Source: Mallotus nudiflorus (Eukaryota > Streptophyta > Magnoliopsida > Malpighiales > Euphorbiaceae). From it: a stretch of DNA of 64,000 nt. The notes under the pieces were generated by a model. The model saw only the letters and a list, made by a program, of their open reading frames with translations, did not search any database and had not been told where the DNA came from. Made by a program: the position numbers and the translations under genes. This document shows positions 1-12,723 of this stretch, piece by piece (the first letter of the stretch is position 1; every line of letters starts with the position of its first letter). The DNA lies in NCBI GenBank assembly GCA_947683625.1, contig CANTUR010001075.1, forward strand, positions 1 to 64,000. Reading direction: 5' to 3'.

Positions 1-1190
1 ACATTCGTGGTAGCATAAGTTGACCCACAGGGCCCATAATATATCAAATCAAAGCTGACTCAGAGGGCTATAATGGGGGCTATAAATTTCATCTATGGTG
101 GTCCTTCTTCAGGCCCAAATACCATCATTTATGCCCATGGATTTGATAGAGTGGGCGTTCACACTTAGGTTTGATAGAGTGGGCTTTCACACTTGGGCTT
201 CAAATGGACGTTCATGGCAACATCAATTGACCACGGGGTCCAAAATATATCAAATCGAAGCTGACACAGAGGGCTATAATGGCGGCTATAAACTATGTCT
301 ATAGCGGTCCATCTTTGGGCCAAAATACCTTTGTTTAGGCCTATTGATTTGATAGAGTGGGCTTTCATATTTGGGCTTCAAAAGGACATTTGTGGCAGCA
401 TCGGTTGACCCATGAGGCCCATAATATATGAAATTAAAGTTGACTCAGAGGGCTATAATGGGGGCTATAAATTTTGTCCATAGCAGTCCATCTTCGGGCC
501 CAAATATTTTTTTCTGGGCCCATTGATTAGATAGAGTGGGCTTTCACATTTGAGCTTTAAATGGACGTTCATGGCAGCATCGGTTGACCCACAAGGCTTA
601 TAATATATTAAATCGAAGTTGACTCAAAGGGATATAATGAGGATTATAATCTTCATGTATAGGAGTCAATCTTCAGGCCTAAATATTTTTGTCTAGGCCT
701 ATTGATTTGATAGAGTGTGCTTTCACACTTAGGCTTTAAATGGACATTCGTGATAGCATCGGTTAACCCACAAGGCCCATAATATATCAAATCAAAGCTG
801 ATTCAGAGGGCTATAATGGAGGCTATAATCTTTTTATAGCAATCCATCTTTAGGACCAAATATTTTTGTCTAGGCCCATGGATTTGAGAGAGTGGGCTTT
901 CGCACTTGGGCTTTAAATGGACGTTCGTGGTAGCATCGATTGACCCATGGGGCCCATAATATATCAAATCGAAGTTGACTCAGAGGGCTATAATGGGGGA
1001 TATAAACTTTGTTTATGGTAGTCCATCTTCAGGCCCAAATAACTTTGTTTAGGCTTATAGATTTGATAGAGTTGGCTTTCGCACTTAGGCTTCAAATGGA
1101 CGTTCATGGCAGGATCAGTTGACCCACGGGGCCTATAATATATCAAATCAGAGTTGATCAAAGGACTATAATGGGGGCTATAAACTTTGT

Positions 1191-4100
1191 AGATAGTGGT
1201 CTGTCTTCAAGCCAAAATATTTTTATCTAGGCCCACTAATTTCATAGTATCGACTTTCACACTTGGGGTTTAAATTACATTCATGGCAGCATCGGTTGAC
1301 CCATAGGGCCCATAATATATCAAATCAAAACTGACTCAGAGGGCTATAATGGGGGTTATAAACTTTACTATAGCAGTCCTTCTTCAGGCCAAAATACCTT
1401 CGTTTATGCCCATGGATTTGATTGAGTGGCTTTCGGACTTGGGTTTCAATTGGACGTTCATGGCAGTATCGGTTGACCACAGGGCCCATAGTATATCAAA
1501 TCGAAGTTAACTCAGAGGGCTATAGTGGGAGCTACAAACTTTGTCTATAGCGATCCATCTTTAGGCTCAAATATTTTAGTTTAATCCCATAGATTTGATA
1601 GAGTGGGCTTTCGCACTTGGCTTCAATTGACGTCCCACGAGGCCCATAATATAGCAAATCAAAGCTGACTCAGAGAGCTATAATGGGGCCTATAAACTTC
1701 ATCTATAGTAGTCCGTCTTCGGCCTAAATATCTTTATTTATGCCCATTGGTTTGATAGAGTGGGCTTTCGTAGTTGGGCTTCAAATGGATGTTTATGGCA
1801 ACATCAATTTACCATGGGGCCCATAATATATCAAATCAAAGTGGACTAAGTAGGCTATAATGGGGGCTATAAACTTTTTCTATAGTAGTCCATCTTTGGG
1901 CCTAAATACCATTGTTTAGGCCCATCGATTGACCTATGGGGCCCATAATATATCAAATTGAAGCTGATTGAGTGGGCTATAATAGGGGCTATGAACTTTC
2001 TCTATAGCAGTCCATCTTTAGGCCTAAATATTTTTATCTAGGCCCATGGATTTGATAATGTGGGCTTTTGTACTTGGGCTTCAATTGGATATTCGTGGCA
2101 GCATCGGTTGACATACGGGGCCCATCATATGTCAAATTAAAGCTGACTAAGTGGGCGATAATGGGGGTTGTAACCTTCATCTATAGTAGTATGTATTTGG
2201 GCCTAAATACCTCTTTCTAGGCCGACTAATTTGATAGAGTGGGCTTTCACACTTAGGATTCAAATGGACTTTCGTGGCAGTATTGGTTGACCCACGGAGC
2301 CTATAATATTTAAATCGAAGCTGACTTAGAGGGCAATAATGGGGGCTATAAACATTGTCTATAGCAGTCCATCTTTGGGCCCAAATATTTTTGTCTAGGC
2401 CCATGGATTTAATAGAGTGGGCTTTCACACTTGGGCTTCAAATGGACGTTCGTGGCAGCATCGGTTGACCCATAGGGCCCACAATATATCAAATCAAAAC
2501 TGACTGAGAGGGCTATAATGGGGGCTATAAACTTCATCTATAGTGGTCCATCTTTGAGCCTAAATACCTTTGTCTAGGCCCACTGATTTGATAAAGTGGG
2601 CTTTCGCACTAGGGCTTCAAATGGACGTTCGTGGTAGGATCGGTTGACCCACGAGGCCCATAATATATGAAATCAAAGCTGACTCAGACGGCTATAATGG
2701 GGTCTATAAACTTTGTCTATAGCAATCCATCTTCGGGCCCAAATATTTTTGTTTAAGCCCTTTGGTTTGATAGAGTGGGATTTGACACTTGGGCTTCAAA
2801 TGCACATTCGTGGCATCTTTGGTTGACCCATAGGGCCCATAATTTATCAAATCGAAGCTGGATCAAAGGGCTATAATAGGGGCTATAAACTTCATCCATA
2901 GGTAACCGTCTTTGTACCCAAATATATTTCTTTAAGCCCATGGATTTGATGGAGTGGCTTTTGCACTTGGGCTTCAAATGGACATTCCTAGCACCATCGG
3001 TTAACCCATAGGGCACATAATTTATCAAATCGAAGCTAACACATAAGGCTATAATGGGGCTATAAGCTTTGTCTATAGTAGTCCATCTTTGAGCCCAAAT
3101 ATTTTTATGTAGGCCCATGGTTTTGATAGTGTGGGCTTTCGCACTTGGGCTTCAAATGCACGTTCGTTGCTGCATTGGTTGACCCACATGTCCCAAATAT
3201 ATCAAATTGAAACTAACTAAAAGGGCTATAATAGGGGATATAAAGTTTGTCTATAGCGGTCCATCTTTGAGCCTAAATACCTTTGTCTAGGCCCATTGAT
3301 TTAATAGAGTGGGCTTTCACACTTAGGCTTCAAATGAACGTTTGTGGCAGCATCAGTTGACCCATGGGGCCCATAATATATCAAATTGAAGCTGACTCAT
3401 AGGCATATAATGGGGGCTATAAACTTTGTAGATAGTGGTCCGTGTTCAGGCAAAAATATTTTTATCTAGGCTTATTGATTTAATAAAGTCGACTTTGGCA
3501 CTTAGGGTTCAAATTAACATTCGTGGCAGCATCAGTTGACCCACAAGGCCCATAATATATCAAATTAAAACTGACTCAGAGGGCTATAATAGGGGCTATA
3601 AACTTCATCTATAGCAGCCCTTATTCATGCCCAAATACCTTCGTTTATGCCCATGGATTTGATTGAATGGGTTTTCAGACTTAGGCTTCAATTAGACGTT
3701 CATGGCAGCATCGGTTGACCATAAGGCCCATAATATATCAAATCGAAGCTTAATCAGAGGGCTATAGTGGGAGCTATAAACTTTTTCTATAGTGGTCCAT
3801 CTTTAGGCCCAAATATTTTTGTTTAGTCCCATAGATTTAATAGAGTGGGCTTTCGCACTCGGGCTTTAATTGACGTTCATCGCATCATCAGTTGTCCCAT
3901 GGGGCCCATAACATAGCAAATCAAAGTTGACTTAGAGTGCTATAATGGGGGCTATAAACTTCATCTATAGCAGTCTATCTTTGGGCCTAAATACCTTTAT
4001 TTAGGCCCATTAGTTTGATAGAGTGGGCTTTCGCAGTTAGGCTTTAAATGGATGTTTATGGCAACATCAGTTTACCCATGGGGCCCATAATATATCAAAT

Positions 4101-5980
4101 CAAAGCGGACTAGATAGGCTATAATGTGGGCTATAAACTTTTTCTATAGCAGTCCATCTTTGGGCCCAAATATTATTGTCTAAGCCTATTAGTTTGATAG
4201 AGTGGGCTTTCGCATTTGGGCTTCAAATGGATATTCATGGCAGCATCGATTAACCCATAGGGCCCATAATATATCAAATCGAAGATAACTCAGAGGGCTA
4301 TAATAGGGGCTATAAAGTTCATCCATAGCGGTTCATCTTTAGGATCAAATATATTTGTTTAGGCCCATGGATTTGATAGATTGGGCTTTCGCACTTAGGC
4401 TTCAAATGGATGTTCCTGGCAGCATCGGTTGACCCACAGGGCACATAATATATCAAATCAAAGCTTACTTAGAGAATTATAATGAGGGCTATAAACTTTC
4501 TCTATAGCAGTCCATCTTTCATTCCAAATATTTTTATCTAGGCCCATGGATTTGATAGTGTGGGCTTTCATAGATGGGCTTCAAATGGACATTTATGGCA
4601 ACATCAGTTGACCTATAAGGCCCATAATATATCAAATCGAAGCTGACTAAGTGGGCTATAATGGGGGCTATGAACTTTGTCTATAGCAGTCCATCTTTGG
4701 GTCCAAATATTTTTATCTAGGCTCATGGATTTGATAGTGTGGGCTTTCGTACTTGGGCTTCAACTGGACATTTGTGGTAGCATCAATTGACTTACGGGGC
4801 CCATAATATGTCAAATTAAAGCTGACTAAGTGGGCTATAATAGGGGCTATAATCTTCATTTATAGCGATCTATCTTTGGGCCCAAATACCTCTTTCTAGG
4901 CCCATTGATTTGATAGAGTGGGCTTTCACACTTGGGCTTCAAATGGACATTCATGGTAGCATTGGTTAACCCATGGGGCCCATAATATATTAAATCGAAG
5001 CTAACTCAGAGGACTATAATGGGGGCTATAAACTTTATCTATGGTAGTCCATCTTTAGGCCTAAATATTTTTATCTAAGCCTATGAATTTGATAGAGTGG
5101 GCTTTCGCACTTGGGCTTCAAATGGACGTTCGTGGCAGCATCAGTTGACCCATATGGCCCACAATAAATCAAATCAAATTTAACTAAGAGGGCTATAATG
5201 GGGGCTATAAACTTCATCTATAGTGGTCCACGTTCGGGCCCAAATACCTTTATTTAGGCCCACTGATTTGATAAAGTGGGCTTTCACACTTGGGATTCAA
5301 ATGGAAATTCATGGCAGGATCCGTTGACCCACGAGGCCCATAATATATGAAATCAAAGCTGACTAAGATGGTTATAATGGGGTCTATAAACTTTTTCTAT
5401 AGCAGTCCATCTTTGGGCCCAAATATTTTTGTCTAAGCCCTTTGGTTTGATAGAGTGGGCTTTCACACTTGGGTTTCAAATGGACATTCATGGCATCATC
5501 GGTTGGCCCATAGGGGCCCATAGCATATCAAATCGAAGCTGACTCAAAGGGCTATAATAAGGGCTATAAACTTCATCCATAGCTAATCATCTTTGTGCCC
5601 AAATATATTTCTTTGGGCTCATGGATTTGATAGAGTGGGCTTTTGCACTTGGACTTCAAATGGATGTTCCTAGCACCATCGATTAACCCACAGGGCACAT
5701 AATATATCAAATCGAAGCTAACTCAGAAGGCTATAATAGGGGCTATAAGCTTTGTCTATAGCAGTCCATCTTTGAGCCCAAATATTTTTATGTAGGCCTA
5801 TGGTTTTGATAGCGTGGGCTTTCGCACTTAGGCTTCAAATGGACGTTCGTTGCAGTATCGGTTGACCCACAGGTCCCAAATATATCAAATCGAAGCTAAC
5901 TAAGAGGGCTATAATAGGGGATATAAAATTTGTCTATAGCGGTCCATCTTCGAGCCTAAATACCTTTGTCTAGGCCCATT
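1191..5980. repeat. 15-monomer higher-order repeat (about 2680 bp), two copies
   Basis: Variant monomers recur in the same order. The variant TAAGCCCTTTGGTTTGATAG at about 2754 reappears 2680 bp later at about 5434, and CTCTTTCTAG at 2211 reappears at 4890 (2679 bp). 2680 bp is 15 monomers. In the earlier part the offset is only about 2240 bp: GATAGTGGT at 1192 and 3431, CGTTTATGCC at 1401 and 3642. The first copy has therefore lost about 440 bp near position 1925. Exact block borders need an alignment. Confidence 0.8.
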
Positions 5981-6149
5981 GATTTAATAGAGTGGGCTTT
6001 CGCACTTGGGCTTCAAATGGACGTTCATGGTAGCATCGGTTGACCCACAGGGCCCATAATATATCAAATTGAAATTGACTTAGAGGGCTATAATAGGCCT
6101 ATAGACTTTGTCTATAATGGTCCATCTTCAGGCCCAAATATTTTTGTTT

Positions 6150-9100
6150 ACACCCACGGATTTGATAGTGTGGGCTTTCACACTTGGGCTTTAAATGGAC
6201 GTTCATGGCAGTATTGGTTGAGCTACGGGGCACATAATATATCAAATTGAAATTGACTCAGAGGGCTATAATGGGGGCTATAAGCTCTGCCTATAGCCGT
6301 CTGTCTTTGGGCCCAAATATTTTTTTCTAGGCCCATGGATTCAATAGAGTGGGCTTTCACACTTGGGCTTCAAATGGACGTTTGTGCCAGCATCAGTTGA
6401 CCCACAGGGCCCATAATATATCAAATTGAAGTTGACTTAGAGGGCTATAATGAGAGCTATAAAATTTTTTTATAGCAATCCATCTTTAAGCCTAAATATT
6501 TTTATTTAGGCCCAAGGATTTGATAGAGTGGGCTTTCGCAGTTGGGCTTCAAATGGACGTTCATGGCAACATCGGTTGACCCATGAGGCCTATAATATAT
6601 CAAATCAAAGTTGACTCAGAGGGCTATATTGGGGGATATTAACTTCATCTATAGTGGTCCATCATCAGGCGCAAATACCTTTGTTTAGGCCCATGGATTT
6701 GATGGTGTGGGCTTTTGCACTTGGGCTTCAAATGGACGTTCGTGGCAACATCGGTTAATGCACAGGGCATATAATATATCAAATCAAAACTAACTCAGAG
6801 AGCTATAATGGTAACTATAAAATTTTTCTATAGCAGTCCATCTTTGGGCTTAAATATTTTTATCTAGGCCCATGAATTTGATAGTGTGGGCTTTCGCACT
6901 TGGGCTTCAAATGCATGTTCCTAACAGCATCGATTAACCCATGGGGCCCATAATATATCAAAACGAAGCTGACTGAGAGGGCTATAATAGGGACTATAAA
7001 ATTCATCTATAGTAGTCCATCTTTGGGCTCAAATACCTTTGTTTAGGGTCATTGATTTGATAGAGTGGGCTTTCACACTTGGGCTTTAAATGGACGTTTG
7101 TGGCAACATCGGTTGACCCACGGGGCCCATAATATTTCAAATCAAAGCTCACTTAGTGGGTTATAATGGGGGCTATAAACTTTGTCTATAGCGGTCCATC
7201 TTCAAGCCCAAATATTTTTGTTTAGGCTCAAGGAGACACTTGGGCTTCAAATGCACGTTAATGGCAGCATCGGTTGACCCACGGGGCCCATAATATATCA
7301 AATTGAAGCTGACTCAGAGGGATATAATAAGGGCTACAAATTTTATCTATAATAGTCCATCTTTGGGCCCAAATAATTTTATCTAGGCCCATGGATTTTA
7401 TAGTGTGGGCTTTCGCACTTGGGCATCAAATGCACGTTCCTGGCAGCATGGTTGCACCACGGGGCCATAATATATCAAATCGAAGTTGATTGAGAGGGCT
7501 ATAATGGAGACTATAAACTTTGTCTTAGCAGTCCATCTTCGGGCCCAAATACCTTTGTTTAGGCCCATTGATATGATAGAGTGGGCTTCCATATTTTGGC
7601 TTTAAATCGACGTTCGTGGCAGTTTCGGTTGACCCACGGGGCCCATAATATATCAAATCAAACCTGACTTATAGGGCTATAATGGGGGTTATAAACTTTG
7701 TCTATAGCGGTCCATCTTTAGGCCCAAATATTTTTATTTAGGCCCACGGATTTAATAGAGTGGGCTTTCGCACTTGGCCTTTAAATGGACGTTTATGGAA
7801 ACATCAGTTGACTCACGGGACCCATAATATATCAAGTTGAAGCTGGCTCAAAGGGCTATAAAGGGTGCTATCGACTTTTTCTATAACAGTCCATCTTCAG
7901 GCCCAAATATTTTTGTTTATACCCATGGATTTGATAGTGTGGGCTTTCAGACTTGGGCTTGAAATGGACATTCATGGCAGCATCGGTTGACCTATGGGGC
8001 ACATAATATATCAAATCGAAATTGACTCAGAGGGCTATAATGGCGGCTATAAGCTTTGTATGTAGCAGTCCGTCTTTGGGCCCATATATTTTTATCTAGG
8101 CCCATGGATTTGATAGAGTAGGCTTTCGCACTTGGGCTTTAAATGGATGTTTGTGGTAGCATCAGTTGACCAACGAGGCCCATAATATATCAAATTGAAG
8201 TTGACTCGAAGGGCTATAATGGGAGTTATAAAATTTTTCTATAGCGGTCCATCTTTATGCCTAGATATTTTTATTTAGGCCCATGGATTTGATAAAATGG
8301 ACTTTCATAGTTGGGCTTCAAATGGACGTTCATGGTAGTATCGGTTAACCACGGGGCCCATAACATATCAAATCAAAGCTGACTCAGAGGGCTATAATGG
8401 GGGCTATTAACTTCATCTATAGCGATCTGACATCAAGCGCAAATACTTTTTTTTAGGCCCGTGGATTTGATGGTATGCGCTTTTTCACTTGGGCTTCAAA
8501 TGGACGTTCGTGACAGCATTGATTGACCCACGGCGCACATAATATATCAAATCAAAGCTGACTCAGAGGGCTATAATGGGGGCTATAAACTTTGTCTATA
8601 GCAGTCCATCTTTGGGCAAATATTTTTGTCTAGGCCTACCAATTTGATAGTGTGGGCTTTCGCACTTAGGCTTCAAATGCATGTTCCTAGCAACATCTAT
8701 TGACCCACGGGGCCCATAATATATCAGAACGAAGTTGACCGAGAGTGCTATAATAGGGACTATAAACATCATTTATAGCAATCCATCTTCAGGCCCAAAT
8801 ACCTTTATTTAGGCCCATTGAGTTGATAGAGTGGGCTTTTGCACTTAGGCTTTAAGTGGACGTTTGTGGCAGCATCAGTTGACCCACGGGGCCTATAATA
8901 TTTCAAATCGAAGCTCACCTAGAGGGATATAATGGGGACTATAAACTTTGTCTATAGCAGTCCATCTTCAAGCCCAAATATTTTTGTTTATGCTCATGGA
9001 TTTGATAGAGTGGCCTTTCACACTTGGGATTCAAATGGACATTAATGGTAGCATCGGTTGACCCACAAGGCCCATAATATATCAAATCGAAGATGACTCA

Positions 9101-10640
9101 GAGGGATATAATGGGCGCTATAAATTTTACCTATAGTAGTCCATCTTTGGGCCCAAACAATTTTATATAGGCCCATGGATTTTATAGTGTGGGCTTTCAC
9201 ACTTGGGCATCAAATGCATGTTCCTGGCAGCATGGTTAACCCACGAGGCCATAATATATCAAATTGAAGCTGACTAAGAGGGCTATAATGGAGACTATAA
9301 AATTTGTCTATAGCAGTCCATCTTTGGGCCCAAATACCTTTGTTTAGGCCCATTGATATGATAGAGTGGGCTTCTACACTTTAGCTTCAAATCGACATTC
9401 GTGGCAGTTTTGGTTAACCCACGGGGCCCATAATATATCAAATCAAAGCTAACTCAGAGGGCTATAATGGGGCCTATAAACTTTGTCTATAGCGGTCCAT
9501 CTTTAGGCCCATGGATTTGATAGAGTGGGCTTTCGCACTTGGCCTTTAAATGGACATTCATGGCAGCATCAGTTGACCTATGGAGAAAATAATATATCAA
9601 ATCAAAACTGACTCATAGGGCTATAATGGGAGCTATAAACTTTGTCTACAATATTCCATCTTTAAGCCCAAATATTTTTGTCTAGGCCCATGGATTTGAA
9701 ACAGTTAACTTTCACACTTGGGCTTCAAATGGACATTCGTGGCAGCATTGGTTAAGCCATGGGGCCCATATTATATCAAATCGAAGCTGAGTCAGAGGGC
9801 TATAATGGGAGCTATAAACTTTATCTATAGAGGTCAGTCTTTAGGCCTAAATATTTTTTTAAACCTATGGATTTAATAGAGTGGGCTTTCGCACTTGTGC
9901 TTCAAATGGATGTTCATGGTAGCATCGGTTAACCCATAGGGCATATAATATATCAAATCGAAGCTGAATCAGAGTGCTATAATGGGGGCTATAAACTTTG
10001 TCTATAGTAGTCCATCTTTGGGCCCAAATATTTTTGTCTAGGCCTATGGATTTGATAGTATGGGCTTTCATACTTGGGCTTCAAATGCATGTTCCTAACA
10101 GCATCGGTTAACCTACAGGGCCCATAATATATCAAATTGAAGTTGACTGAGAAGTTTATAATGGGGACTATCAACTTCATCTATAGCAATCCATCTTTAG
10201 GACCCAATACCTTTATTTAGGCCCATTGATTTGATAGAGTGGGCTTTCGCTCTTGGGCTTCAAATGTATGCTTGTGACACTATCAGTCGACCTGTAGGGC
10301 CCATGATATATCAAATCGAAGCTGACTCAAAGGGATATAATATGGGCTAAAAGATTTGTCTACAGTGGTCCATCTTCAGGCCCAAATATTTTTGTTTATG
10401 CCTATGGATTTGATAGAGTGGGCTTTCATACTTGGGCTTCAAACGGACATTTGTGGTAGCATCGGTTGACCCACGAAGCTCATAATATATCAAATCGAAG
10501 CTGACTCAGAGGGATATAATGGGAGCTACAAATTTTTACTATAACAGTCCATCTTTAGGGCCTAATACCTTTGTTTAGGCCCATTGATTTGATAGAGTGG
10601 GCTTCCACACTTTGGCTTCAAATCGACATTCGTGGTAGTT
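6150..10640. repeat. 10-monomer higher-order repeat (about 1.77 kb) plus a 7-monomer partial repeat
   Basis: Variant monomers repeat at an offset of 1758-1784 bp: AATTGACTCAGAGGGC at 6251 and 8020, the GATGGT variant at 6711 and 8469, and GGGCATCAAATGCA at 7421 and 9205. The variant that reads CTTC-ACACTTT-GCTTCAAATCGACATTC occurs at 9371 and again at 10612, an offset of 1241 bp or seven monomers. The array thus changed its higher-order period from 15 to 10 to 7 monomers along its length. Confidence 0.75.
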
Positions 10641-11799
10641 TCAGTTGACCCACAGGGTCCATAATATATCAAATTGAAGTTGACTCAAAGGCTATAATGG
10701 TGGCTATAAACTTGGTCTATAGCAGTTCATCTTCAGGCTTAAATATTTTTGTTTAGGCCCATGGATTTGATAGAGTGGGCTTTCACACTTGGGCTTCAAA
10801 TGGACATTCATAGCAGCATCGATTGACCCACGGGGCACGTAATATATCAAATCAAAACTGACTCTGAGAGCTATAATGGGGGCTATATACTTTGTTTATA
10901 GTTTTGATAGAGTTAGCTTTCACACTTGGGCTTTAAATGGATGTTCGTGGTAGCATCAATTAACCCACGGGGCTTATAATATATCAAATCGAAACTAAGT
11001 CAGAGGGCTATAATGGGAGCTACAAACTTTGTCTATAGTGGCCCATCTTCAAGCTAAATTTTATTTTAGGCCCATGGATTTGATAGAGTGGGCTTTCACA
11101 CTTGGGCTTTAAAAGGACATTCGTGGCAGCATCGGTTGACCCACGGGGCCCATATTATATCAAATCAAAGCCGACTTAGAGGGCTATAATGGGGCTTATG
11201 AACTTTGTCTATAACGATCCATCTTTGCTCCCAAATACCATTATTTAGGCCCATGGATTTGACAGAGTGGGCTTTTGCACTTATCCTTCAAACAGACGTT
11301 TGTGGTAGGATCGGTTGACCCATGGGGCCCATAATATATCAAATTGAAGCTAACTCAAAGGGCTACAATGGGAGCTATAAACTTTGTATGTAGTGGTACA
11401 TCTTTGGGCCCAAATATTTTTATTTAAGCCCATGGATTTGATAGAGTGGGCTTTGCACTTAGGCTTCAAATGGACGTTCATGGCAGCGTAGATTGATCCA
11501 CGGGGCATATAATATATAAAATCAAAGCTGACTCAGAGGGCTATAATGGGGGCTATAAACTTTTTCTATAGCAGTCCATTTTTAGGCCTAAATATTTTTG
11601 TCTAGCCCTATAGATTTGATAGTGTGGGCTTTCGTACTTAGGCTTCAAATGCACATTCCTGGCAGCATCAGTTGACCTATGGGGCCCATGATATATCAAA
11701 TTGAAGCTGACTGAGAGGGCTATATTAGGAACTTTAAACTTCATCTATAATAGTCCATCTTTGAGACTAAATGCCTTTATTTAGGCCCGTTCATATAGT

Positions 11800-12160
11800 C
11801 TTGAATTGAAAAAATTACATCATACTCAGTCATATGATGCCGATTACACTTGGTCATATAATCAATTGAGGATACATTGCACTCGGTCGTACAATGCCGA
11901 CTACACTCAGTCGTATAATCTTGAATTGAAAAAATTACATCATACTCGGTCTTATGATGCCGATTATACTTGGTTGTATAATCGATTGAGGATACATTGC
12001 ACTCGATTGTACAATGCCGACTACACTCGGTCGTATAGTCTTGAATTTAAAAAATTACATCATACTCGATCATATGATGCCGATTATACTCAATCGTATA
12101 ATCGATTGAGGATACATTGCACTCGGTCGTACAATGCCGACTACACTCAGTCGTATAGTC
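11800..12160. repeat. 120-bp minisatellite, three copies
   Basis: The segment starting CTTGAATTGAAAAAATTACA occurs at 11800 and 11920, and with one change at 12040, an exact 120-bp period. Each unit contains degenerate ~30-bp sub-repeats built on ACTCGGTCGTACAATGCCGA. Because 120 is a multiple of three, one plus-strand frame stays open across the array (11806-12168), rich in Tyr, Ser, His and Asp; I do not regard this as a gene. The repeat lies exactly between the 179-bp satellite and the end of element A and shares no obvious sequence with the satellite. Confidence 0.93.
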
Positions 12161-12723
12161 TGATTTAGGCTTTGATCCTTACAGTGCTGGGACTTCTTCT
12201 GTCAAACCTCCGAACATCTTTCACTGCAATGACTCTACTAGAGGATGGAGCCGATGGCCAGATTCTAGAGCTCATGATGACTGATTTATAGTTTTTGTAT
12301 TCTTGACTTTATAGGTGTCTGTATTTGACTGCTCTCTATTGCACTGCTGTGTTAACCAACTTTACAAGTTGGATACACTTCTTTTTGGATTTACAATTCC
12401 TATAGACTTTTTGAAGTTAGTTTCAATCATGATGAATGTATAAAAGTACACTATGATATTGAAAATTTAGCATGTACTTAACAAATCTCACTATTTTCTT
12501 ATTTTCATGACTGTCACTTATTTACCATTTGCAAAGGTCAGAGGCATTGTTAACCATCTTATGCTGAGAGTATAGCATTTACCAAGTGAAGAGCTTGCTT
12601 CCACACCTAATTTTAGGGAGAATTTTCTAAACAAAACTTGTGGAAATTAAGCATAAAAATATTGAATTTGGAGTATCAAAATAATCTTTGAATTATTTTT
12701 TTGCTTTTCTTCCTTATCCAAGT
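12161..12723. other. Element A 3' untranslated region
   Basis: No gene seen. From about 12340 upward the sequence matches, in reverse complement, element B around 62010-62160, for example the stretch with CATGATGAATG and AAAAGTACA. From 12161 to about 12340 no match to B is visible, so this part is specific to A. Confidence 0.5.

Larger units (their letters stand above)
1..11790. repeat. ~179-bp tandem satellite array, about 66 monomers
   Basis: Landmarks such as GATAGAGTGGGC recur at about 351, 530, 709 and 886, giving a period of 177-180 bp to about 11790. A typical monomer is 179 bp and contains GGCCCATAATATATC, AGAGGGCTATAATGGGGG and TTCAAATGGACGTTCGTGG. All monomers read in the same direction. 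Monomers differ by many substitutions, mostly C/T and G/A, and several are shortened. The array is cut by the window start, so its full length is unknown. The length is close to that of many plant centromeric satellites, but nothing here shows centromere function. Short open frames in this stretch are by-products of the repeat. Confidence 0.97.

Noticed and set aside
2177..10180. Minus-strand open frames with recurring HSIKSMGL and WTAIDxVYSPHY text
   Set aside because: They are translations of the 179-bp satellite; they appear wherever a monomer happens to lack stops and do not share a start or length.
1..11790. CRISPR-like direct repeats
   Set aside because: The whole 179-bp unit is repeated without unique spacers, in plant DNA; it is a satellite.
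1..11790. Centromere identity of the array
   Set aside because: Length near 179 bp and higher-order structure fit, but sequence alone cannot show kinetochore chromatin; CENH3 mapping would be needed.
11806..12168. 120-residue repetitive protein
   Set aside because: The frame is open because 120 bp is a multiple of three; there is no codon-level conservation or gene context.
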